Of a DNA stretch of 64,000 nt, positions 11,071-22,701 are shown piece by piece. The translations under genes and the position numbers were made by a program. The notes beneath the pieces are model-generated. The model had not been told where the DNA came from. It worked only from the letters and a program-made list of their open reading frames with translations, and made no database searches. How positions within the stretch are numbered: position 1 is the first letter of the stretch; every line of letters starts with the position of its first letter. Source of the stretch: Orbilia blumenaviensis. Its lineage: Eukaryota > Ascomycota > Orbiliomycetes > Orbiliales > Orbiliaceae. The DNA lies in NCBI GenBank assembly GCA_036872755.1, contig JAVHNS010000001.1, positions 1,116,001 to 1,180,000 of the forward strand, written 5' to 3'.

Positions 11071-12874
11071 ATGTCGAAGGATAAGGAGTCGCAGGTGCGA
11101 CTTGAAAAAAAATAAAAAGGCGACAGTCGTGATACAGAAGACCTGCTGCTGTGGTGTCCGAAGAAAGAAGTTGGTTAGTAAGGATAAGGGAAAAGAATTG
11201 AACAGAAGTTTAAAATAAATAAAACAAAAAAAAAGAGGCGACGATGGGGTGGTACTTGTACAGCCTGATCATGCACCAGCACATGCGCCAGGCAATGCAA
11301 TATAATAAAATACCATACGTAGGACGAGATAAAACAAAATAAACAAATAGGTATTTGCTAATAAGGAAAATTGGAAACCGTAAAGTAGATGATGGATGAT
11401 TGGGGAAGGCCTGTTAAAACGCAAAGTTGACAGCAGCGGATACTCACAGCAGCGGCAGGGGGAAAGGAAAAGGCGGGCTGCTATCTGGCAAGCTGCATAA
11501 CTTTTGTGGATTACGGCCAGGGGAACCGGTGAGCTTGTCCTTGGATTGGCCAACAGGCGACGGATGAGACTCGTACTCCAGATGCAAACAATCCCCAAAT
11601 ACCCTACCCGGATCGAGAATAAGAAAAAATAGGATCGAAAGGGGGAAGCCTGGGATATTTCTTATAAAAAGGTATTGAGAGATACGATATTGGCGGGGAG
11701 AGAAAGAAAAAAGAGGAGTAAGAAGAAGAACAAGAGGAAGAAGGATATCAATGCGCCAAATAGAAAGGAGGGGTTAATTGACAGGAGGAAGAGATACGGG
11801 GTTAAGATCAGATGCACAAGCTCACAAGCTAGACAAGTCAAAAAAAGGACATCCAGGTTATCCACACAGCCAGATAAAAAAACCAAGCCGTTGAAAGGTA
11901 ATGTACTTCTGAGCATATAAGTTGTGTATGTGCTAAGAGGTATGTGTACCTGCCGGACAATGCAATGGTGAAGGGGGGGGGGGAATGCGGGTTTTTTCCC
12001 TGAGCGCAAGCAAGAACGGCAGAAACAGGCAAGAGATGCTCTTTCAAGTATTATATTCACCTTATTTTGCTAGTCCGGATCCGAGGAATTCTGACGAAAA
12101 AGAGGAAAGAAGAAAAGAAAGAAAGAAAAGAAAGAAGAAAGAAGGCCCTGGAGATTCCAGTTCAGCGTCCGTGTGATCGGTATGGGGCCCTTGAGAACAA
12201 CCGATCCTCCAGGGTCGAAAAGAATCCAGGGTTCGAAGAAGGGAAGAGCTGGCAGGGAAAGGGTGCAATAATCCTGGTGGCTATCGCAGGTACCGGACAA
12301 GGGAGAGAGGAAAGCAGTTAACCAGCAGAGCAAAGCAGAGCGGCCTGAGAGCAATCCGTCCCTTTTGGTTGTTTGCTCGTCCGTTCGCCGGTTTGCTTGC
12401 TTGCCGGCTAGCTGGCTGACTGGCTGGAATCACTTCTGTGGTATGTGGAGAAGGAATCCAAGAAAACGAGAGAGAGAGAGAGAGATAGAGAGCGGAAAAA
12501 AAGGCGATTAAAAATATTAAGAGGCGGGCGGGATGATGGTTCGTCGATGAGCCGCCCAAGAATCTCTTATTTTTATTTTTTTCTATTTTTTATTCCCTCT
12601 TCGACAGCCAGAAATAGCAATTCAAGTTGAAAAGCTGAGGCGGGTCAAGAATGACCAAGAGGCCAGACGTGCCTGTTAGGGTGTTAGATTGTTGAAGGCG
12701 AATATATAACCACTTCGTAAGAGGAAAGTATGCAAGTACTACCTAAAAGCAAGCAGTATCAAGCAGTAGTGGCGGTAGTAGTAGCAGTTAGTTGTGTATA
12801 ACTGTTGGAATGATCCTGCCACCTCGAACAGTTAATTTCGTGCTTTTGTTTCCTTGGTTGTTCCAATAGCTCGG

Positions 12875-12910
12875 ATCAGGTCAGGTCAGATCAGGTCAGG
12901 TCAGGTCAGA
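12875..12910. repeat. TCAGG tandem repeat
   Basis: Seven near-identical five-base units ATCAGG/TCAGG in a row, with one A-for-G variant. Confidence 0.75.
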
Positions 12911-14629
12911 ACATGTGCATGCATCGACTAATCGAGGATGTTTTTTTGTTCGTGTGTGTGAGTATATAATATAGTATGTAATGTATGTAAAAGTACATGT
13001 ACCATACCAAGCACCTTCTTTTGGGATGTATAGTGCGATTGGAGCTGGGTCCAGTGTCGTTCCCGTGACTTTTCGGGATGGTGGTTGTGGTGGTGGTTGG
13101 TGACGATTTGATTTGTGGTTGGTGGTGGTGGTGGTGGGATGGGTGGGTGGTGTAGCTGGTGGAGACCCCGACGGATTTTCTCGTCTGATGGATGCAGCGA
13201 GCTCGAGGCAACGTCACTTGGGTAAGGTACTTGCGAGGCCGAGGTAAGAAGCAGCTAGCGAAGTCAAAGGACGGAACCAGCGTCGATGATTGATGAATTC
13301 GAATTCGAAGAACAAGAGAGGGAGAGAGAGCGAGCGAGAGCAAGAGAGACTTCTAGCCTTAAACTCTTGACTCTTCTTGACCGAAAAGCTTGAAGGGACG
13401 ACCTGGGTATATATATTTAACCACGTACGTAATTTAAGTAACCACCTAAAGTGCTGATACCGATGGTGCTAACTAGTTACTTAAGCAGGTGTCCTTTAAG
13501 AGTATAGTGCACTGCTACTAGGTATAGTATACAAAATAATTAAGGCTGTGCAGTCGTCGTTAGAGAATTAAGCATGCATGCTTCCGTTGGCGAAAGAAGG
13601 ATTATAATTTAATAAGAATCAAGAATCAAAAAGAACCGGAAAGAACGACAATCAAAACTGGAATTAGAAGGGAGGAATATGAATAAGGATAAGGATAAGA
13701 ATATGGACCAGAAGAAGAATAAAAATAAGAAGCAAGGAGTCAGCGGGTTTCAAACCAGCACGCCAGTATCGTATACTGGCTAGTGCTCGATGGTAGCAGC
13801 AAGCATAGACCAAGTATTTCGAGTGAGTAACTAAGTTACTAAATGCAAGGACGGTAACAGCATATGGTCGAATGTGGTACTGACAGCTAACTATTATTCC
13901 TTTTTTTCTCCTTCTTCTTCCCTAAACCCCAAAGGAAAGAAGAAGAAGAAAAAAAGAGGCTGTTGATATTCTTGTTCCTGTTCCTGTCCCTGTTCCTTTG
14001 CTTTGCTTCGCTTCGCTTTGCCTTTCTATTTTTTCTTCTTCTCATTCGGTTCTCCTTGTTGGTCTCAGGAATGCTCACACCGGCCAGAACAGTTAACATG
14101 GAACATTCGACTGATCATGCTCATGCTCATGCTCAAAACTCCATGCTCCATGTCCCATACGTGCCTTACGAATACTATTAAGCAGAAGTAGAGAGCATCA
14201 ACTATAATAATATCAATATCACAATGTGCACTCACTCACTCTCCTTTCGTCAATTTCCCCATCAAGGCAGACAGGTCAGAATGGGTTTATAAACAGAGTC
14301 ACATTATTATACCTCATGCTGACGACTCTTTGTCTCTCTCCTCTTTTCGAGTAAAGCAAATCATTATTATGGGGGCCGGATGGGGCGCACATGCTAAAGC
14401 TGTTAGGTACCCGGCCAGACAAGCAAATAATCGACAGGTACGTACCCCAAAATCGATCAGAATCCCAAAGTTCCAAAAAAACTTCCTTCATGTAAGTCAG
14501 TTAACTAACCCTCGTCAGGGCACCCTTTCGTTCTGAGTTGCCGGCCTCCCATTGGTCTGATCTCTGTGCCTGACGCTGCACGTAATCGACGGGTGCAGGT
14601 GGTGGGAGGAGCTTTGGAAGGTGGTAGCA

Positions 14630-14701
14630 GGCACAGGCACAGGCACAGGCACAAAGAGAGCACAGGTACAGGTGCAGGTGCAGGTACAGGTACAGGTACA
14701 A
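14630..14701. repeat. CAGGCA / CAGGTA hexamer repeat
   Basis: Tandem six-base units that change from CAGGCA to CAGGTA/CAGGTG along about 70 bases, broken once by an AAGAGAG segment. Confidence 0.8.
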
Positions 14702-16930
14702 GCAGTATAGTTTAGTTCCGTGCCTGACCCGACAAGCCTAAAACCTGCTGCTCGACTTGACCGGGGGTGTGATGGGAGCGCCCACACCTCCACCGCCAAC
14801 AAACGAACGAACGAACGGAACGAATTTTGAATGGCTGCATGTTGTGTGCTGCTGGTGGAGAAATGCTCCCATCAGATCCACCGTTCCATCATATACATAT
14901 GTAGTTAAGGAGTACTTAAGTATATCATAAGTACTCATATCGCTACTTGAGTATGGACGGTACATGTTACGACGATAGTTGGTGGCTTCACTCGTCAACT
15001 GACATACATACAGACACATACCTCACACCTGCATCTTGGATTGGAGAATCCTACGGGACGAACATGCAATGCTAAATTCGCTGTTCATGTTCTTGTACGA
15101 TCTCATGACGGACAATTGTGACCCTTCTACATTTTTATTTTATTACTTTTACTTTATTTTTATATTTTTACATCGATTGGTTGTATTTGCCCCCCACAGC
15201 TCCTGCGGTACGGTCTCGCAAGGCACGCACTGTCTTGCAAATTCAAAGACATTGAACCAGCCCGTCACCCGCAAACGGCCAGGAACCATATTCAAAGGAC
15301 ATCCGTTGGCGAAAAACTACATGTATACAATGTGGAACTCCGATGAGCTTGGCCCCCTTTGTTTGTTTTCTTCTTCTCCCTCTCTCTTACGAATTCTATC
15401 ACTTATGATATCAACGACTATTAATGTCCAACCAAGATTTCTTAGGGTAACCTTTCCCCCATTTGCTTGGTGCTGTAGTATAAGGCCAAGGTAGATAACC
15501 CCCATCGCAAAGCTCGTATCATATCAATTACCTACTCCACGCCGTCAAGGACCCCTTCGTATCTTAAAATGTGATTCAATTGATTTTTTTTTATTTTTTT
15601 GGGGGGGGTAGTATTAGAAAAGCAACAGCTCAACAGAGATCGTACGACAGTTAGCTACCTGGCTCCGTATCGGTACCCCGTTCCATTCTTTCCCCTCCCC
15701 TCCCCTTCCCTCGCGGTCAACTTAACCCTGCTAGCATGCTCTCGTTCCGTGGCTACCCAGTCAAAGTTACTCAAAAAGGTCTTATGTAACTTTCCATAGC
15801 ATACGACACCCACGATATTAACTCAACACCGTTTCAAATAAATTTGCGAAAACTGCGACGGCTAGCAAAGAGAAATATCAAATACCATACTGACGATAAT
15901 AATGCTCCCCAAATAATAATAGTAATATAAAAAATTCAAATAATTTATATTGGGCCCGGATGTGATAGGCTGAAGTAAAAAAGAATAAGCATTCCCAGCC
16001 ACCAGGATAGTTTAGCCTCATTCCACATACATAAAAAATGTCCATCCATCTTCACCTTATCAATATTTTTCTTTTGCATGTCGCCCGGAAAAACTATACT
16101 AAAACATTTTTTACAGATGATGATTCCACCCCGCTTCAAACCGGAGCAGTACGAACCCAGCCTTACAGCACAAAAAAAAAAAGGCTTCTAACTAATACCG
16201 ATTAACTCACGTACATTACATACATTACATGCACCTACAGATAATTAGTTACTTAGTAGTTAGTCAGGAAGCTAGACCTGCATACGCAATTATCTTCAAC
16301 CTGCCACAGGGGCGTTTCGTTTCAATCCTTCAAACAAACCAAAACCCCAACACATATATTCCACCCGACCACCCAGCTTCTAGAAGGAACGATGGAAGGC
16401 TTTCGGGACTTTTCCGTAAAACTTTTTCTTTCTTTCTTTGGGTGCATGTTTGTTTGGGGTTTATTTTTGTAAAATTCGATTTCGTCTATACTTAACTCTT
16501 TGACGTTGCGGGTGTCGTGTCGTCTAGCCTTTCCTTTTCATACTTATGGACATATATGGTCAGGGAATTAGTAGACATATATAAATAATCAAATTATAGG
16601 AGCTCAGCAGATCGAACGACCCTGCGTGTAGAGTCTACTACATAGTGATATTAATCTGGCATGTATCGCCGAAACCGAAATAGTCCTGAAAGAAAAGGAA
16701 GCATTTGTGATGTAGGACTGGCTTTACTTTGTGTGTGCTATTTGTGTGTCCTATATAAAAATAAAAAGGCAGGTTTTAGAGAGAAACTTAGTTGTTTAGC
16801 TATAGTAGTATAATCGGATCCAGAAATGGGAAGATTAGCCTCTGCCCGCCTTCTGCAGAAACGTTGAAGCCGGGGGGTCTGTGTGATTGTCGGTTTGAGG
16901 CTCGTGGGGTGGGCTAGTGATAGACGCACC

Positions 16931-16950
16931 GCCACGTTTTGAAACGTGGC
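16931..16950. repeat. Perfect palindrome with CCACGTTT arms
   Basis: Arms CCACGTTT and AAACGTGG face each other almost without a loop. It lies about 410 bases upstream of the LYAR-like gene. It could be a dimeric transcription-factor site (it contains two CACGT cores) or a hairpin; function unknown. Confidence 0.5.
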
Positions 16951-17211
16951 TGGTAGATGTATCTGGGGCTTAGCTTGACCTCGGTCGGATACTCTCAACC
17001 ACAGACTCAAAGAAAGCTTAACTAGCTTTTCCAGTTAACCAGCGTCTCGAGGCGTCTTAGACTATCCGCTGAAGCTTAGATTACCTCAGCGATCCTCCTC
17101 GTTCGAATATATCTCGTGTGTAGGTTCAATTGAGACTGCCCATCTAATCAAATCATAAGTGGCTAGTGCGCGACCAGGCTTCCCAATTGCGCCAATCATA
17201 CCGCCCTCGCC

Positions 17212-17221
17212 AAAAAATTTT
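17212..17221 (+). promoter_or_regulatory. RRPE-like element (AAAAAATTTT)
   Basis: About 138 bases upstream of the LYAR-like start codon. It matches the AAAAATTTT core of the ribosomal-RNA-processing element found upstream of ribosome-biogenesis genes in yeasts. The motif is short and AT-rich, so chance is possible. Confidence 0.35.
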
Positions 17222-17358
17222 AAGCTTCTGCGACAGCCAAAAACTTTTTTTTTTTTGGTAGCTAGTCCTCTCTCTCTTTCTCTCTCCGCAATCTTCAACC
17301 TCTCTTGCCATCATCACCACCTCCACCACACACACCCAATTAATCTACATCCTCAACT

Positions 17359-19225
17359 ATGGTCTCCTTCTCCTGCGAGGTAAACATACATACATACCTA
17401 AATCCTTCGCTTCCCAAGCGTGTACTAACAATACTTTCTTCTTTTTTTCTTCAAGGCGTGCAACGAAACCCTCGCCAAAAAGAAACTCGACCAACATCGC
17501 GGCCGCTGCCGTCAAGCCGTATTCACATGCATCGACTGTAATCACACTTTTTACGGAACCTCGTATCGAGAGCATACCGTGCGTTTTACCTTTTTTTTTC
17601 TATTTCTATTTCTTACTCTATCCAGTTTAATTTTTAAGTTCGAAAGCAGCTGACATTAGATGGGAGGAGGGGCTGTGGGTTAGTCGTGTATCTCCGAGGC
17701 ACAGAAGTATGAGAAGACGGTGTATAGAGGGGAGAAGAAGAAGGGGGGGAAGAAGGGTGGCCAGCAGCAGAATGGGGTGAATGGTGGTGCTGATGAGGCG
17801 AAGGTTGAGGCTGTGGTCGCTGCTACGGCTGTTGAGGCTCCTACTGCTGCTGCTGTGGAAGAACCTGAGGTTGAGGAGGTGAAGGAAGAAAAGAAAGAGA
17901 AGAAAGAGAAAAAGGAGAAAAAAGATAAGAAGAAGAAGGGCAAGGAGGCTGAAGCAGAAGAAGTCACGGTAAAGGAGGACGACGTTGCTCTAGACGATAC
18001 TGTCGCCGCCGAACCCATAGTCGAGGAGGAAGAGAAGGGGAAGAAGTCGAAAAAAGAAAAGAAGGAGAAGAAGAGCAAGAAGGAAAAGGTACAGGAAGAG
18101 GAGCCAGAGACCAACGGCGCTACGGATACAGCAGAGGTCGTAGAGGAGCCCAAGGCAGACGAGAAAAAGGGCAAGAAAGACAAGAAGGGTAAGAGTAAGA
18201 AGGAGAAGGCTGAAGAGGAGGCGCCTGAGGTCAATGGCATCACGGAAGAGACTACAGAGGAGCCAAAAGCCGACGAGAAGCCCAAGAAGGAGAAGAAGGA
18301 AAAGAAGAGCAAGAAACAAAAGGCTGAAGAGGAGGTGCCCGAAACCAACGGTTCCGCGGAGGAGCCTGCACAGGAGGAAGAGGCCGCCGCAGAAGAGTCC
18401 AAATCCGACAAGAAGAAGTCTAAGAAGGAAAAGAAGGAAAAGAAGGAAAAGAAAGACAAGAAAGCTCAGGAACAGGCCAAGGAAGCCACTCCCTCCCTCG
18501 ATAGTATCATTATGGAAGATACCACCCCATACCCGAACGGCACCTCGTCACAAGCGTCAAAGAAGCGCAAGCGCGACACCGCCGAACCCGAGGAAGCACC
18601 AGCATCCAAAACCTCCGCCAAGAAAGCTTCCGAGGCAGCTGCAGAGGAAGACTTGGCCCCAGCTGCAGAGGCTAATGGACTCGCAGAACAAGCCGACTTC
18701 ATCTCATTCGGCGACCTCGAAGAAGGAGAGGAACCCAAAAGCAAGCTCCAACAGCGAAAAAGGCCCAAGACCGAAAAGGAAATTCTCCGAGAAGAACAAT
18801 TTAAGGCAACTAAAGAGAGATACGAAACGACCTACAAAACTCTCAAGGCCGAGCTCGAGGGGAAATACGAGGACCCGGAGACCTTGAAATCCAGAAAAAA
18901 GAGTAAGAGCAAGGGGTCGACCCTATCAGGTGTCAAGTGCGTGGTTAAAGACATCATGAAGAACCCGGCTGTGAAGGAGCTCACACCGAGAGAAGCTAAG
19001 CTTTTGAAGAAACAGCTGCGGAAGGATGAACGAAAGAAGAGACTATTGGCAGCAACTAAAAAGAAGAGAGAGGAGAAGAGACTGGAGAAGAAGTCACCAA
19101 AGGTTCTAAAGGGTAAGATGGAGAAACTAGAGGCTAAAATCAAAAGGGATGAGAAGAAACGGGAGAAGCTCGAACGGCAGATGGAGAAGGCCAAAGAGCC
19201 AGCTGCTCCAGCTGCGGAAGAATAG
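17359..19225 (+). CDS. LYAR-type C2HC zinc-finger nucleolar protein
   Basis: Probable nucleolar, nucleic-acid-binding protein of the LYAR family. Exons: 17359-17379, 17456-17578 and 17684-19225; the introns are GTAAAC...CAAG (with TACTAAC) and GTGCGT...TTAG, both phase 0. The first two exons and the start of the third encode the paired zinc-finger module: FSCEACNETL, LDQHRGRCR, FTCIDCNHTF, YREHTSCISEAQKYEK. A 330-residue low-complexity section follows, with alternating Lys-rich and Glu/Ala-rich blocks, including two copies of an EEPKADEK...KKEKAEEE...VNG unit. A basic C-terminal part (VKDIMKNPAVKELTPREAKLLKKQLRKDE) looks helical and conserved. The product is 561 residues. The family call comes from the zinc finger; the role in ribosome production is inferred. 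Confidence 0.88.
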
Positions 19226-20255
19226 AGGCTCTTACTTGCTGCAATAGCCTGTCGCATTCTATATTCGGCGAAGTGTATTATAGGACCCCTTCTGTACCAT
19301 ACTCATATATTTCATTTTTACACCTCACACATTGTATCCACGCATGCGTTTCCTTTTTTTCTCTACATCATATTTTCATAATTTCATTTCACTAGTTGGC
19401 TGGCTGGCTGTCGATTGTCCACGACAGTTGTTTCCTGCTAGCTAGCTTGCGCTTAGGCCGTATCGCATTCTCTGTCGACATCCAACGTCCAATGCAACAT
19501 CCGACGGCCGACTGCAGTGACCAAACGGTTCCAAGAAAGCGACAAGCCGCTAACTAGCTTGCTTAAACGTTCCGGCAGTCTCCAGTGCAGGTACCGGCGA
19601 ACCTTTTTCCCACACAGCTTTTCTCCGAGCATTTGCTTTGGTCTGGGGTGGCACTAGCGAGAATGCGGGGCGACCGACGCCAGGTTTGGGAATGGTCAGC
19701 TCCGTCATCGGAGTCTTTCAGTCGCAGTTCCGGTAGGACTACGACCGGTTTGCATAGGTAAGTACTTTTTAATTGCCTCCCGCCGCGCCGTAGACAACCG
19801 AAAAAGACGAATCAGCGTCGTCGGAATAAAAATTTGGATGTCGCGGAATTGTACCGGCTGTACTCTTCCTTTCCCCCCTCCTTCTTCAGGAGCTATATTT
19901 AAGCCGGGTGGTCGTGCTCGTTCTTTTGGATTTCTTCCCTCTGTGTGTTTAATTTTGATTGTTCTTCTTTTCTTTCGTGATAGTAGCTCTAATTTTAAGC
20001 TTTGGCTGCTAAGCTAATAATAATATTTCGTCCCAACTTTATCTCACTATTCGTGTTAACTTCAAGCCTACCGATTTAAGCTTCAAATCGCTGCAATTGC
20101 TATCCTCACAAAAATTACAGCGTCATCGAGTCCCAAAGAACTGCTGCGGAAAGAAACCTAGTCTATCCACTCGAGCTCCATCGATTTGTTCGGACAGCTG
20201 TCAAGAGTAAATATCCAGTAGTCCAATTCAAAGCTACCATCTACACACAGCAACA
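19226..20255. other. Intergenic, promoter region of the aminotransferase gene
   Basis: About 1 kb with no supported gene. The 3' flank of the LYAR-like gene is AT-rich; the part from 19430 is more GC-rich. A TATA-like box lies at 19894-19902 and a pyrimidine-rich stretch follows, as is usual around fungal start sites. No Leu3-type CCGGNNCCGG site was found. Confidence 0.5.
19894..19902 (+). promoter_or_regulatory. TATA-like box (TATATTTAA)
   Basis: Good TATA consensus followed by a C/T-rich stretch, 354 bases upstream of the aminotransferase ATG. That would imply a leader of roughly 300 bases or a leader intron. Confidence 0.4.
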
Positions 20256-21984
20256 ATGGTTTGGCCACCAGAACCCACCTCGGAGTTCGGTATGTTACCA
20301 AAAAAATATGATAACCCATAAAAAATTGTCTGCAATAACCAAGCTAACTCTGACCATCTAGACTGGAGCAAGATCGGATTTGCCATTACTGAAGGTACCT
20401 AGGAATTGAATTTATCCAACCAGGTTTTGAAAGACAAGCTCTTTGTAGCTTGAATAAATGGCTCAGTGCAGTCGCTGATATGGATATTGTGATACCCCGC
20501 AGTCGCCGGTCATGTCGAGACCTATTACAGCAGGAAGGAGGGCAAGTGGACGGAACCCCAGTGGATCACAGACCCATATGTCAAGATCCATGGTTTGGCT
20601 CCTGGAATGAACTACGGTATGACAAGGTTTTTCTCCGGACTCTAGATGAGTCCACTGGCGGCATTGTGCTGACGGTGTATGCGTATTTCCAGGCCAGCAG
20701 TGCTACGAAGGCCTCAAAGGTAAACCCCTCCCACAACCCCACTACCAGCTATACCCCTCGAAATCAAAATCTATCCTGTATAATATAATACTAACATGAG
20801 CATGAACTAAACAGCCTTCCGCCAAAAGGACGGTCAAATCCGCATCTTCAGACCCGACCAAAACGCCCTCCGCATGCAGCACTCCGCCTCCTTCATCTGC
20901 CTCCCCGAACCCCCCGTCGACCACTTCCTAAAATGCGTCCACCTCGCCGTCGCCAACAACGCCATCTACGTACCACCATACGGTCTAGGCGCCGGAATGT
21001 ACATCCGTCCGCTCCTCTTCGCTACCGGTGAACAGCTGGGCCTCAACCCTCCAACGGACAAGTACACGCTTTTCGTATATGTCATCCCCACGGGGGTTTA
21101 TCACGGCACACATCCAATTGATGCGTTGATTCTTGATGACTTTGATCGTGCGGCGCCGCAGGGTACTGGTAGTGCTAAGGTTGGTGGGAATTATGCTCCT
21201 GTGTTTAAGCATGCGGAGAAGGCGAAGCAGATGGGATATGGGATTACGTTGCATTTGGATGCTAAGATAAGTTCCCCGTTCCTTCCATACACACGGGTCC
21301 ACCAATCTTGGAAGTTGGAAGTTTATGGAGAGGGGGAAAAAAGCTGACAGCCAGTGCACAACAGGACACATATCGAAGAATTCAGCACATCCGGATTCAT
21401 CGGTATGATCCATGAGAACAAGGAGACCGGAGAGCCAGCCAAGATTGTAGTCCCACAGAGCAACAGCGTTATCAACAGTGTTACAGTGAACAGCTGTATC
21501 GAGATCGCTAAGTTCTTTGGGTGGAACGTTGAGTTTAGACCTGTAGGTTTTTTGTTTTCACTCTTTATTAACTAACTAGTTTGCGGTCGGGTGCTAATGT
21601 GTTTATGTGAAAAAAAAAGGTCCACTATGATGAACTGTCGACATTCAACGAAGTTGTAGCCGCTGGTACCGCTGCTGCATTGGTTCCGATCAAGAGCATA
21701 ACGCAGCTGAGCAAGGACGCCAAATTCGAGTATCTTAAGGGAGACGAACCTGGGTATGTCCTTATCACCCCTAAGAAGCAGCTGCAGAATGAAATAGAAA
21801 AGTGGTATACGTAGACGTTTGGACTCTGGCTAACATCTTTTCTTCCGAATATAGCCCAATGATGAAGGAACTCGTCAGAGTGCTCAAGGGTATCCAGCAA
21901 GGGAACGAGCCGGATACCTTCGGGTGGTGCCAGCTTGTTTCGGATCCCAATGCCACTAGCAATGGTCACAGCACTGAACACTAA
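20256..21984 (+). CDS. Branched-chain amino-acid aminotransferase (PLP class IV)
   Basis: Transfers amino groups between Leu/Ile/Val and 2-oxoglutarate. Eight exons: 20256-20289, 20362-20394, 20503-20616, 20693-20719, 20815-21266, 21360-21542, 21620-21753 and 21855-21984 (368 residues). Recognised by QCYEGLKAFR, IRPLLFATGEQLGL, the PLP-lysine segment SAKVGGNYAP (Lys about 191), EFSTSGFIGM and AAGTAAALVPI. Intron 5 (21267-21359) runs from ATAAGT to CAC: an AT-AC intron gives the direct join HLDAK-NRTHIEEF. A GT-AG alternative (21271-21354) is in frame but adds three residues and uses the weak donor GTTCCC; retention meets a stop at 21345. The C-terminus has a 15-residue hydrophilic tail after FGWC. 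Enzyme class is certain. Cytosolic location is inferred, since I see no mitochondrial presequence. The subtype is unresolved (classical BAT or the fungal paralogue group used in secondary metabolism). Confidence 0.9.
21267..21359 (+). other. Probable AT-AC (U2-type) intron
   Basis: The 5' border AAG|ATAAGT is the normal fungal donor with A in place of G at +1; the 3' border is CAC. A branch-like GCTGAC lies at 21344-21349. The intron is 93 nt. The terminal A and C change together, which is the known pattern of functional U2-type AT-AC introns. The U12 signals ATATCC and TCCTTAAC are absent. Confidence 0.55.
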
Positions 21985-22701
21985 GCTAGCTGCCGTGACG
22001 GGTTTATATTTTCTTTATTTATTACAGATATTTCACGGGCTTCGATCGGTGATAATATCACGATGGAGTTTGAGCTTTAAGGAGGCGTTATGTACGATAT
22101 TGAACGACGAGACATGAACAGTGGTTTTCTTTGCTATGTTGTAAAGAAATCACATGTACCTTCTTGGATATTAATTTTCAGCTAAAAGGAAGGTTAGATA
22201 TAAGAAACAAAAAAGGCTTCAATGCAATGCAATGCAGTTTTTGAATTTACTTTATTGCTATTATTATTATTTTGTGAATTCTTGCTTCAAAGATATAGCT
22301 TAGCTTAGCTACTGGTTACGTTTCCCTTATTGTAGCTTCCCATGAATCGATAGTACCGTGCATGATATGCCTGCACGGGCTGCCCAATCAATGCCACCGT
22401 ACGATATGCATAAGTGGAGATATTCTGCATACGTCCTGTCCGGAATAACCTTCTCAACCTCACCCATTCCAAACCGGACTCCAACTAAGCTTGTGGTAGC
22501 TTTTTTGCGTTGAGGCGTATATATATAAACTCACTTATCATCCTTCCCTCTTGCCGGCCCTGCCTGCCTTGTTCAAATTTAAAAATCCCTCCCGCTGCCG
22601 CACTAAGAAAGGAAAAAAAAAGGACGCCAACCACCCGGCAAAAAAAAAAAAAAAAAATTTCTTGGGAAAAATATAAAAGAAGAGAGGAACTCGCTTTTAG
22701 C
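21985..22701. other. Intergenic between the aminotransferase gene and BET2
   Basis: About 700 bases. The first part is AT-rich 3' flank; the region from 22380 is the BET2 promoter with a TATA-like run and a poly-A stretch (about 22640-22656) shortly before the start codon. No other gene is seen. Confidence 0.55.
22518..22529 (+). promoter_or_regulatory. BET2: TATA-like box (TATATATATAAA)
   Basis: Good TATA box 173 bases upstream of the BET2 start codon, followed by C/T-rich DNA. Confidence 0.45.

Larger units (their letters stand above)
10951..17358. other. 6.4-kb region without a convincing protein gene
   Basis: It lies between the 5' ends of the divergent RhoGAP and LYAR-like genes. Every open frame is short and of low-complexity composition (runs of Lys/Arg, His, Ser or Phe). 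It holds many simple repeats: GA-rich DNA at 11034-11070, (GA)n near 12470-12485, TCAGG units at 12875-12910, CAGGCA/CAGGTA units at 14630-14701, and two perfect inverted repeats (13767-13783 and 16931-16950). I found no tRNA or rRNA. It may hold long 5' leaders or non-coding transcripts. Confidence 0.5.

Noticed and set aside
12906..13343. 145-codon reverse-strand frame with His and Thr runs
   Set aside because: Runs come from simple repeats; no promoter or domain evidence.
17680..18459. 259-codon reverse-strand frame opposite the LYAR-like gene
   Set aside because: It is the antisense of the Lys/Glu-rich exon and gives a Ser/Phe-rich product with no domain.
18234..18887. 217-codon + strand frame inside the LYAR-like exon
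   Set aside because: Alternate frame of a repetitive exon, Arg/Pro-rich; the main frame has the zinc finger and conserved C-terminus.
20450..20788. 112-codon + strand frame in the aminotransferase gene
   Set aside because: It crosses intron and exon sequence in the wrong frame; the spliced frame carries the conserved motifs.
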